Source: Ignavibacteriota bacterium (GTDB lineage: Bacteria; Bacteroidota; Ignavibacteria; Ignavibacteriales; Melioribacteraceae). Taken from it: a DNA stretch of 64,000 bases. The notes below the pieces were generated by a model. The model had not been told where the DNA came from. It made no database searches and saw only the letters and a program-made list of their open reading frames with translations. Location: positions 1,798,001 to 1,862,000 of the forward strand of contig JADJWT010000001.1 of NCBI GenBank assembly GCA_016716225.1, written 5' to 3'. Position numbers and translations under genes: made by a program. This document shows, piece by piece, positions 47,555 to 55,269 of the stretch (positions are counted from its first letter, which is position 1; each line of letters starts with the position of its first letter).

Positions 47555-48373
47555 TTATAATCCGAAGAATTTTAAGAATGGAACTGCTTGAACAACAAAA
47601 TACATTATTAAACTAAATCCCAGCCAAAGTCCAAAAACTCCAATAAAATATTTTGTAGTGTTTTCTGCTTTAAATAATTTTGCATATGCAATACTCAAAA
47701 CAGCATAAAACCAAATTGAGAAAATATCTAATTTATGTGTAAGCCAACCGAGCATAGAATCTTTTTCAATGTTCATAAAACTGCCAACACTTGTATCCAT
47801 AAACATTTTTCCCATTGCAATTGCTGCAATTATCATAACAATTACTTGTAATACAATTATGTAATGAGGCAAGCCATAAGCTAACATTGATGCTTTATAA
47901 TCACCTTCACCCTTTAATCCAAATTTTACTAATAATAAAAAGACACCAGCAATAATAAAAAATGAAATAAATGTAATTACTGTTATTCCAATTGAAGAAA
48001 AAATTAATTGTGTACTTCCGCCTTTTTCCATTTGTTCTTGAATTGCATCAAGCTGTTGATCAGCTTGCTCTTGTGTCATTTGTCCCTTATCAACTGCTTC
48101 TTGAAAATTCTTCTCAAATTGTGCCATTTGTTTTTCTACAATATCTGATTTTACTTCCGGATTATTCATCATAATAAAATTTGAGGCGATTGCAACAATT
48201 ATTACCAACACCAGCGGTATAAGCCAATCAACAGTTTTGAAAGGTAAATTTGCTAATTTCTGAAATAAATTTGAAGGTTCAGATAAAACACCGATCATTT
48301 TATCGGTAAATCCAAGTTCTTCAATTTCAACAATTTCATCAATTTGATGTTCTTGATTATTTAATTCATCCAT
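47555..48373 (-). CDS. Yip1-family integral membrane protein
   Basis: 272 aa. A charged N-terminal tail (1-25) precedes the Yip1 domain with about five hydrophobic helices (near residues 50-70, 128-150, 170-192, 215-235 and 245-265). Between helices one and two there is a long charged, Gln-rich helix (EKQMAQFEKNFQEAVDKGQM). Typical Yip1 start: IGVLSEPSNLFQKLANLPFK. Function unknown in bacteria. Confidence 0.85.
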   Translation of the reverse strand: MDELNNQEHQIDEIVEIEELGFTDKMIGVLSEPSNLFQKLANLPFKTVDWLIPLVLVIIVAIASNFIMMNNPEVKSDIVEKQMAQFEKNFQEAVDKGQMTQEQADQQLDAIQEQMEKGGSTQLIFSSIGITVITFISFFIIAGVFLLLVKFGLKGEGDYKASMLAYGLPHYIIVLQVIVMIIAAIAMGKMFMDTSVGSFMNIEKDSMLGWLTHKLDIFSIWFYAVLSIAYAKLFKAENTTKYFIGVFGLWLGFSLIMYFVVQAVPFLKFFGL

Positions 48374-48540
48374 AATTTTATTCCTTGTTTAGTTTAAAGA
48401 GGAATTTGTTTATTTGCTGAATATAAAATAAGTATAAAAATTATTTTTATCACATAAAAAACTTATTTCAAATAACAATATTCTAAATTGTTACAATAGA
48501 TTAAAAGAAGTAAGTTTGTGCAATAAAATTTTGAGGAATT

Positions 48541-49911
48541 ATGAAAACAATTATTGAACCGTTCAGAATAAAATCCGTTGAGCCAATTAAATTTACAACA
48601 AAAGAAGAGCGAATTAAGATTTTGGAAAATGCTGGTTATAATCCTTTTTTAATTAAAGCAGATGACGTAATTATTGATTTACTTACGGATAGCGGAACTT
48701 CAGCAATGAGTGCAAAACAATGGGCTGGAATTATGGAAGGCGATGAATCTTACGCCGGCTCTAAAAGTTTTTACAAGTTTGAAAAAGCTGTAAAAAAAAT
48801 TACGGGACATAATTTTATAATTCCGACACATCAAGGAAGAGCTGCAGAAAAAATACTTTTTTCAATTGTTGGCGGAAAAGGTAAATATATTCCCAACAAC
48901 ACACATTTTGATACAACACGCGCCAATGTTGAGTTTAGTGGAGCTGAAGCTGTTGATTTGCTAAACGAAATTGGAAAACATCCAGAAATTAAAGCAGATT
49001 TTAAAGGAAATATGGATGTTGAAAAATTGGAAGAATTTATATTAAAAGTTGGAAAAGAAAATATTCCACTTGTTATGATTACGATTACTAATAATTCCGG
49101 CGGCGGTCAGCCGGTTTCCATGCAGAATATTAAAGATGTAAAATCAATTTGTGTAAAATATAAGTTACCGCTTTTTATTGATGCTTGTCGTTTTGCCGAA
49201 AATGCATACTTTATCAAAAAAAGAGAAAAAGGTTATGAGAATAAAAGTGTGCTGGAAATTTCGCAAGAAATATTTTCTTATTCTGATGGCGCGACGATGA
49301 GTGCGAAAAAAGATGCACTTGTAAATATTGGTGGATTTCTTTCAATCAACAATGAAGATTTGGCAATGAAGTGCAGAAATTTGTTAATTGTTACTGAAGG
49401 ATTTCCAACTTACGGTGGACTTGCCGGACGCGATTTGGAAGCAGTTTCACAAGGTTTGGAAGAAATTGTTGATGAAAATTATCTTCAATATAGAATTAGA
49501 AGTATTGAATATTTGGGAGAAAAATTGCTGAACGCCGGAATTCCAATAATAGAACCGCCGGGCGGACATGCAATTTATATTGATGCAAAAAGATTTTTGC
49601 CACAAATTCCTCCACAAGAATTTCCGGGACAATCAATTGTTTGTGAATTATATTTAGTAGGTGGAATTCGATCAGTTGAAATTGGAAGTGTAATGTTCGG
49701 CAAATATGATGAAAATGGAAAAACCGTTTCTCCGCCAATGGAATTAGTGCGTTTAGCAATTCCGCGCAGAGTTTACACACAAAGTCATATTGATTATGTT
49801 GCCGAAGTAATAATTGAAGTTTTCAAGAATCGTGAGAATTTAAAAGGTTATAAATTTACTTATGAAGCTCCAATGTTAAGACATTTTACAGCAAGATTTG
49901 AGAAAATATAA
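48541..49911 (+). CDS. tnaA: Tryptophanase (beta-eliminating lyase)
   Basis: 456-aa PLP enzyme that splits L-tryptophan into indole, pyruvate and ammonia. PLP-binding Lys257 in ATMSAKKDALV; other motifs DLLTDSGTSAM, PTHQGRAAE, ITNNSGGGQPVSM and EGFPTYGGLAGRD. The overall sequence resembles tyrosine phenol-lyase (EPFRIKSVE start). The residues separating the two enzymes follow tryptophanase: Asp124 (Thr in TPL), Ile381 (Arg in TPL) and His448 in LRHFTA (Phe in TPL). GAGG 6 bp upstream of the ATG. No tna leader peptide or permease is adjacent. Confidence 0.88.
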   Translation: MKTIIEPFRIKSVEPIKFTTKEERIKILENAGYNPFLIKADDVIIDLLTDSGTSAMSAKQWAGIMEGDESYAGSKSFYKFEKAVKKITGHNFIIPTHQGRAAEKILFSIVGGKGKYIPNNTHFDTTRANVEFSGAEAVDLLNEIGKHPEIKADFKGNMDVEKLEEFILKVGKENIPLVMITITNNSGGGQPVSMQNIKDVKSICVKYKLPLFIDACRFAENAYFIKKREKGYENKSVLEISQEIFSYSDGATMSAKKDALVNIGGFLSINNEDLAMKCRNLLIVTEGFPTYGGLAGRDLEAVSQGLEEIVDENYLQYRIRSIEYLGEKLLNAGIPIIEPPGGHAIYIDAKRFLPQIPPQEFPGQSIVCELYLVGGIRSVEIGSVMFGKYDENGKTVSPPMELVRLAIPRRVYTQSHIDYVAEVIIEVFKNRENLKGYKFTYEAPMLRHFTARFEKI

Positions 49912-49986
49912 AATAAAAAATCATTATTTGCTGTTTTGCTAGCATTAAACAATTTATATTAAATTACTACAATTTCTATTGGATTT

Positions 49987-50799
49987 ATGAAACTTAAAAA
50001 AACAATTTCCTTTACAGATAAAAACCAAATTTGGCGTTTGCTGATTTCTGAATCTGATAAAATTTTAATTGAAACAAGAGATTTAGAAAGCAAAGAAGTT
50101 TTCTATCATTACCTTGATTTGAACAATGGGAAAATAATATTTAAAAATTTTCAGATGGAAGAAAAATTTTGGATTGGTGTAGAAAAAATTTACGATGAAA
50201 AAATTATATTTCATCAATATACAAAACCAAATATGCCGGAACATAAAAAAATTATTGTTTATGATATTCAACAAAAAGAAGTTTTATGGCAAAATGATGA
50301 TTTCATTTTCTTAACAATTTTGGATAATAAAATTTATGCATTCAAAAAAAAGTTTGAAGGCAAAGAAATATTTGTTCTGGATTTTAATTCCGGTGAAATA
50401 ATTGAAAAAATTGAAAATGAAGATGAGAAACTAAAATTAGTTTTGGGAAATATTAATTCTGAAGATTTTGCAAATTACATTTACCCGGAAACTTTTTATA
50501 ATAATGACAAGCATATATCTGAAATAGTTGAAAATGAAATTCACGATAAAAGTGGTGTAAGTAATATTGATTTAATAAAATTCAACGATTTGCTAATGTT
50601 CAATTATTATATAAAAAAAGAAAATAATTTTCTTGATAATATGTTTGCCGTTTACAATATTGATAAAAAGAAAAAACTAATTACAGAAGTTTTAAACAAA
50701 AATATAAATTCTTATTCGCCGGATTCATTTTTCATATACAAAAACAATTTGATTGTTCTCAAAAACAAAGTTGAATTAATTTCGTATAAAATTGTTTAA
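49987..50799 (+). CDS. DUF4905-like protein, function unknown
   Basis: 270 aa, no signal peptide. Repeating beta-strand pattern with IWRLLISESDKILIETRDLE, FHQYTKPNMPEHKKIIVYDI and ILDNKIYAFKKKFEGKEIF resembles DUF4905 proteins with a propeller-like layout. Highly AT-rich and Lys/Ile/Asn rich. Located between tnaA and the AMMECR1 gene; 17 bp before the latter, so possibly cotranscribed. Confidence 0.7.
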   Translation: MKLKKTISFTDKNQIWRLLISESDKILIETRDLESKEVFYHYLDLNNGKIIFKNFQMEEKFWIGVEKIYDEKIIFHQYTKPNMPEHKKIIVYDIQQKEVLWQNDDFIFLTILDNKIYAFKKKFEGKEIFVLDFNSGEIIEKIENEDEKLKLVLGNINSEDFANYIYPETFYNNDKHISEIVENEIHDKSGVSNIDLIKFNDLLMFNYYIKKENNFLDNMFAVYNIDKKKKLITEVLNKNINSYSPDSFFIYKNNLIVLKNKVELISYKIV

Positions 50800-50816
50800 T
50801 TATTTAAGGCGGATTT

Positions 50817-51377
50817 ATGGAACTTACCTCACAAGAAAAAAAAATGCTTCTTTCTTTTGCGCATTTTTCAATAGAATCCGGGTTTCGTCCAAGTCATATA
50901 AATCTTCCAACATCTGAAGAATTTCCAATTTTAAAAACTAATTCCGGAGCTTTTGTTACAATTACAATTAATAAAAAATTGCGAGGATGCATAGGATATA
51001 TTCAATCGGATGACGAATTAAGCAAAACCGTTATGGATGCGGCATTTCAAGCGGCTTTTCATGATCCACGATTTGAACCTTTAAGCGAAAGTGAGTTTGC
51101 AAAAATTAAATTGGAAATTTCAATTTTATCTGAACCATTTATATTGAATAATTACGATGAAATAATTTTAGGAAAACATGGATTAATTTTAGAAGAAAAT
51201 GGAAGAAAAGCATTATTGCTACCACAAGTTCCAATTGAACATAAACTTGATAAAGCGCAATATTTATCGGCACTTTGTAGAAAAGCTGGACTTTACGATG
51301 AATATTGGAAAACAAAAAACCTAAAATTAAAAGCATTTACTGCAACTATATTTTCTGAAGAGGAAATTTTGAAATGA
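50817..51377 (+). CDS. amrA: AmmeMemoRadiSam system protein A (AMMECR1 domain)
   Basis: 186 aa. AMMECR1 signature GAFVTITINKKLRGCIGYIQS, and AAFHDPRFEPLSESEFAKI, then LPQVPIEHKLDKAQYLSALCRKAG broken across the C-terminal half. Members occur together with MEMO1 and a radical SAM enzyme in the AmmeMemoRadiSam system, whose substrate remains unclear. Stop overlaps the MEMO gene start (ATGA, 51374-51377). GGCGG is about 8 bp upstream of the ATG. Confidence 0.92.
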   Translation: MELTSQEKKMLLSFAHFSIESGFRPSHINLPTSEEFPILKTNSGAFVTITINKKLRGCIGYIQSDDELSKTVMDAAFQAAFHDPRFEPLSESEFAKIKLEISILSEPFILNNYDEIILGKHGLILEENGRKALLLPQVPIEHKLDKAQYLSALCRKAGLYDEYWKTKNLKLKAFTATIFSEEEILK

Positions 51378-52189
51378 AAATTCGAGAACCAAAAGTTGCA
51401 GGAATGTTTTATCCAAACTCCAAAATTGAACTTGAGAAAATGATTAATGTTTTTTTTGATAATGTTGAATTAGAAGCAAAATTTGAAAATGTTAAAGGAA
51501 TAATTTCTCCGCATGCCGGATATATATATTCCGGGCAAACTGCAGCATTTGGTTACAAAACAATTATTGGGAAAAAATTTAAAAACGTAATTGTAATTTC
51601 GCCAAGTCACAGAGAATATTTTCCTGGAATTTCAATTTATGATGGAGATGCGTACAAAACTCCGCTTGGTGAAATTAAAATAAATTCTGAATTAAGAAAT
51701 CAAATTTTAGATAAAAGTAATTTATTTTTTTCCGGCGAAGAAGGTCATAGATACGAGCATGCTTTGGAAGTTCAACTTCCGTTTTTACAAATTGCAATTG
51801 GTGAATTTCGATTAATTCCAATTGTTATTGGAGATCAAGGCAAAATGTTCGTAGATGAATTAGCTGAAGTTTTATCAAATTTTATTGATGATGAAACTCT
51901 ATTGGTTGCAAGTTCTGATTTATCACACTTTTATAATAGAGAAAAAGCTCAAATTAAAGATGGCAAAATTGTTGAACACATAAATAAATTTGAGTTTGAA
52001 AAACTTCAATCGGATTTAGAAAATAATAATTGTGAGGCTTGCGGCGGTGGAACAATAGTTTCCATAATGAAGGCATTGAAAAATAAAAATATCAATAAAT
52101 CCAAAGTTCTTAAGCAAACAGATTCTGGAGATATAACCGGAGATTCTTCTGAAGTGGTTGGATATTTATCAGCAATAATATTCAATTAA
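51374..52189 (+). CDS. amrB: AmmeMemoRadiSam system protein B (MEMO1 domain)
   Basis: 271 aa, MEMO family related to extradiol dioxygenases. It shows REPKVAGMFYPNSKIELEKM, ISPHAGYIYSGQTAAFGY, VISPSHREYFPGISIYDGD, GHRYEHALEVQLPFLQI, SSDLSHFYNR and CEACGGGTIV. His residues equivalent to the metal-binding site (PHAGY, PSH, DLSH) are present. Translationally coupled to the AMMECR1 gene. The radical SAM third component is not next to it. Confidence 0.92.
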   Translation: MKIREPKVAGMFYPNSKIELEKMINVFFDNVELEAKFENVKGIISPHAGYIYSGQTAAFGYKTIIGKKFKNVIVISPSHREYFPGISIYDGDAYKTPLGEIKINSELRNQILDKSNLFFSGEEGHRYEHALEVQLPFLQIAIGEFRLIPIVIGDQGKMFVDELAEVLSNFIDDETLLVASSDLSHFYNREKAQIKDGKIVEHINKFEFEKLQSDLENNNCEACGGGTIVSIMKALKNKNINKSKVLKQTDSGDITGDSSEVVGYLSAIIFN

Positions 52190-52289
52190 ATTTTCCTTAA
52201 AATTTCCATCAATTCAAGAATTACCACACTCCACAAATTCTCAAAAAATATTATATTTGCAAATCTTTTTTAATATAGTGAGGTTTACC

Positions 52290-53762
52290 ATAGCACAGAA
52301 TAACAGAAATGATGTAATTGAAAAAATTGTATCTCTTGCAAAGAGAAGAGGATTTGTTTTTCAATCAAGTGAAATTTACGGCGGATTAAACGGCTGCTGG
52401 GATTACGGTCCGTTAGGTGTTGAACTTTTGAACAATATTAAATCCGAGTGGTGGAAAGCAATGACTTACCGCGAAGATGTTGAAGGTTTGGATGCATCAA
52501 TTTTAATGCACCCAAAAGTTTGGGAAGCAAGCGGTCACGTTGAAAATTTTACAGATCCAATGATTGACTGCAAACAATGTAAAGCAAGATTCAGATTGGA
52601 TACTTTGGGCGAAGCAATTGCTGATAAAAAGAAAGAAAAATTATTTGAAGCATTTTTAGAAAAAGTTAATAATGAAATTGTAAAATCAATTATCAATTCA
52701 GATAAAAATTTGGATGAAAAATTTGAATCGCTGTTATCAAATAAAGATTTCGCAGATTCATTTTTGGAAGAAATAAATTGTCCTCAATGCGGGAATAAGG
52801 GAACTTTTACAACACCAAGAAATTTTAATTTAATGTTTAAAACTTTTCTTGGACCAGTTGAAAAATTAGAAAACGCAATTTATTTACGTCCTGAAACTGC
52901 GCAAGGAATTTTTGTAAACTTCTTAAATGTTCAAAGTGCAAGCCGACAAAAACTTCCGTTCGGAATTGCGCAAATTGGGAAAGCTTTCCGTAATGAAATT
53001 AATACAAAAAATTTCCTTTTTAGAACTCGCGAGTTTGAGCAAATGGAAATGCAATATTTTGTAAAACCAAGTGAAGATAAAAAAAATTATGATTCGTGGA
53101 AAGCAACAAGACTTGAATGGTTTAAAAAATTGGGAATGACACCGGAAAAATTACGGTATCATGATCATCCGGCAAACAAGCTTGCTCATTATGCAAAAGA
53201 AGCAACGGATATTGAATATCAGTTTTCGTTTGGCTGGGGAGAAATTGAAGGAATTCATAACCGAACAAATTTTGATTTGGGAAGACACGAAGAATTTTCC
53301 GGAAAATCTCAAAAATATTTTGATGAGGAGATTAAAGAAAAATATATTCCATTTATTATTGAAACTTCTGCCGGTGCTTCAAGATCATTTATGGCTTTTT
53401 TAGTTGATGCTTATAACGAAGAAGAAGTAAACGGAGAAACCAGAGTTGTATTGAAATTTCATCCAAAACTTGCGCCAATAAAAGCTGCAGTTCTTCCTTT
53501 GGTAAATAAAGATGGAATGCCGGAAATTGCTCGCGAAATTGAAAATGATTTACGTCCATTTATGAAAGTTTTTTATGATGATAAAGGCGCTATTGGAAGA
53601 AGATACAGAAGACAAGATGAAGCTGGAACGCCCTTCTGCGTTACTGTAGATACACAAACTTTGGAAGATGGAACTGTTACAGTGCGCGATAGAGATTCTA
53701 TGGAACAAATTAGATTGGATAAAAAAGAGTTGTTAAAATATTTTCTTGAAAAGTTAAGGTAA
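52290..53762 (+). CDS. glyS: Glycyl-tRNA synthetase, alpha2 (class II) type
   Basis: About 490 aa. Motif 1 region RRGFVFQSSEIYGGLNGCWD and YGPLGVELLNN; zinc-type pairs CKQC and CPQCG; motif 2 GIAQIGKAFRNEINTKNFLF and RTREFEQMEMQYF; motif 3 near RSFMAFLVDAY; anticodon domain GAIGRRYRRQDEAGTPFCVT and RDRDSMEQIR. The start is unusual. GTGAGG (52278-52283) sits 6 bp before ATA at 52290, which opens IAQNNRNDVIEKI, exactly where homologs are expected to begin with Met-Ala-Gln. In-frame GTG (52278) and TTG (52257) lie upstream but lack a ribosome site. Either ATG was misread as ATA, or a non-standard start is used. Confidence 0.9.
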   Translation: MAQNNRNDVIEKIVSLAKRRGFVFQSSEIYGGLNGCWDYGPLGVELLNNIKSEWWKAMTYREDVEGLDASILMHPKVWEASGHVENFTDPMIDCKQCKARFRLDTLGEAIADKKKEKLFEAFLEKVNNEIVKSIINSDKNLDEKFESLLSNKDFADSFLEEINCPQCGNKGTFTTPRNFNLMFKTFLGPVEKLENAIYLRPETAQGIFVNFLNVQSASRQKLPFGIAQIGKAFRNEINTKNFLFRTREFEQMEMQYFVKPSEDKKNYDSWKATRLEWFKKLGMTPEKLRYHDHPANKLAHYAKEATDIEYQFSFGWGEIEGIHNRTNFDLGRHEEFSGKSQKYFDEEIKEKYIPFIIETSAGASRSFMAFLVDAYNEEEVNGETRVVLKFHPKLAPIKAAVLPLVNKDGMPEIAREIENDLRPFMKVFYDDKGAIGRRYRRQDEAGTPFCVTVDTQTLEDGTVTVRDRDSMEQIRLDKKELLKYFLEKLR

Positions 53763-53767
53763 AGAAA

Positions 53768-53797
53768 AAGATTAAGAATAAGAGTAAGATTAAGAAG
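53768..53797 (+). repeat. TTAAGA-type repeat, single arm
   Basis: A run of AAGATTAAGAATAAGAGTAA and continuation directly after glyS, same unit as the repeats at 18761-19073 and 58098-58175. Confidence 0.65.
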
Positions 53798-53824
53798 TTG
53801 TGTTGATAAACATTTTGAAGAAAG

Positions 53825-53853
53825 AAGGGAGAAGTATTCTTCCTTTTTTTTTT
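53825..53853 (+). terminator. Terminator after glyS
   Basis: 9-bp stem AAGGGAGAA/TTCTTCCTT (one G-U pair) with GTA loop, then a run of about ten T residues. Confidence 0.75.
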
Positions 53854-53920
53854 GTAATTTGGATTAAGTAAATTACTTCAACAAAAAAATAATTTAAACT
53901 AAAATTGCTTTAGGAGAAAA

Positions 53921-55240
53921 ATGAAATCAAAATTAATTTTAATGTTTTTGCTTTCCGTAACTTTAATTTTTGCTCAAGCAAGAAAAATTGAATTTACCGA
54001 ATATGATCTTGATAATGGATTGCATGTAATTTTACATCAAGATAAAACAACGCCAATTGTGGCTGTTTCAATTATGTATCATGTCGGATCAAAAAATGAA
54101 GATCCCGAAAGAACCGGATTTGCGCATTTTTTTGAGCACTTAATGTTTGAAGGTTCTGCCAACATTCCTCGTGGACAATTTGATAAAATTATGGAAAGTG
54201 CCGGCGGAACAAATAATGCAAACACTTCTCAAGACAGAACTTATTATTATGAAATTCTTCCATCTAACCAATTGGAATTAGGATTGTGGATTGAATCAGA
54301 AAGATTATTACATGCAAAAATTGATTCTATTGGGGTTGAAACACAGAGAAAAGTTGTAAAGGAAGAAAAAAAACAACGATATGAAAACCAGCCTTACGGT
54401 TCTGTAATTGAAGAAACTTTTAAAAGAGCTTACAAAGTACATCCATATACGTGGCTGCCGATTGGCTCTGCACAGTATATTGATCAAGCAACAATTCAAG
54501 AATTTAGAGATTTTTATAAAACATTTTATGTCCCTGAAAATGCAACTTTAGTAATTGCCGGTGATATTGAAATTGAAAAAACAAAAGAATTAATTAAAAA
54601 ATATTTTGCAGATATCCCAAAATCTAAAAAAATTGTTCCCAGACCAAATGTAACCGAACCACCTTTAACTGTTGAAGTTAGAGATACAGTTTATGATAAT
54701 ATTCAGCTTCCGCTAGTTCTTCAAGCATATAGAATTCCAGCTTTAGGTACGGAAGATTTTTATTCATTAGAAATGTTAACAACACTTTTAGCTTCCGGGG
54801 AAAGTTCACGTTTGCAAAAAGCTGTAGTTGATCAAAAACAAAAAGCCATGAATGTTGGAGCTTTTCCATTTTCATTAGAAGATTCCGGACTATTCATAAC
54901 ATACGGAATAAGCAATATGGGAATTACAGCAGATGATTTAGAAGCTGCAATGCAAGAAGAATTAGATAAATCAATTAAAGAAAAAATTAGCGAAATTGAA
55001 TTTCAAAAATTGCGAAATCAAATTGAAAATGATTTTGTAAGCGGAAATTCTACAGTTGCGGGAATTGCAAATAATTTAGCAACATATAATGTTCTTTATG
55101 GAAATACCGAGTTAATAAATTCTGAAATTGATAATTATATGAAAGTTACAATTGATGATATCCAAAATGTTGCACAAAAATATTTAACAAAAGAAAATAG
55201 AGTTTTACTTTATTATTTACCAAAATCAGCTCAACAATAA
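53921..55240 (+). CDS. M16 family zinc peptidase, catalytic subunit type
   Basis: 439 aa with signal peptide (residues 1-19, ending IFAQ). Inverted zinc motif HFFEH in GFAHFFEHLMFEGSAN and downstream Glu in KVVKEEKKQRYENQPYG. The second half of the two-subdomain fold is present (DNIQLPLVLQAYRIP, LLASGESSRLQKAVV). GGAG 6 bp upstream of the ATG. Followed 29 bp later by an M16 gene lacking the zinc motif, so the two probably form a heterodimer like the active/inactive pairs known in the M16B group. Confidence 0.9.
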   Translation: MKSKLILMFLLSVTLIFAQARKIEFTEYDLDNGLHVILHQDKTTPIVAVSIMYHVGSKNEDPERTGFAHFFEHLMFEGSANIPRGQFDKIMESAGGTNNANTSQDRTYYYEILPSNQLELGLWIESERLLHAKIDSIGVETQRKVVKEEKKQRYENQPYGSVIEETFKRAYKVHPYTWLPIGSAQYIDQATIQEFRDFYKTFYVPENATLVIAGDIEIEKTKELIKKYFADIPKSKKIVPRPNVTEPPLTVEVRDTVYDNIQLPLVLQAYRIPALGTEDFYSLEMLTTLLASGESSRLQKAVVDQKQKAMNVGAFPFSLEDSGLFITYGISNMGITADDLEAAMQEELDKSIKEKISEIEFQKLRNQIENDFVSGNSTVAGIANNLATYNVLYGNTELINSEIDNYMKVTIDDIQNVAQKYLTKENRVLLYYLPKSAQQ

Positions 55241-55269
55241 AAAGTTTATAATGAATTGGAGAAATTAAG

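Noticed and set aside
48541..49911. Annotation as tyrosine phenol-lyase
   Set aside because: The three substrate-specific residues follow tryptophanase (Asp124, Ile381, His448).
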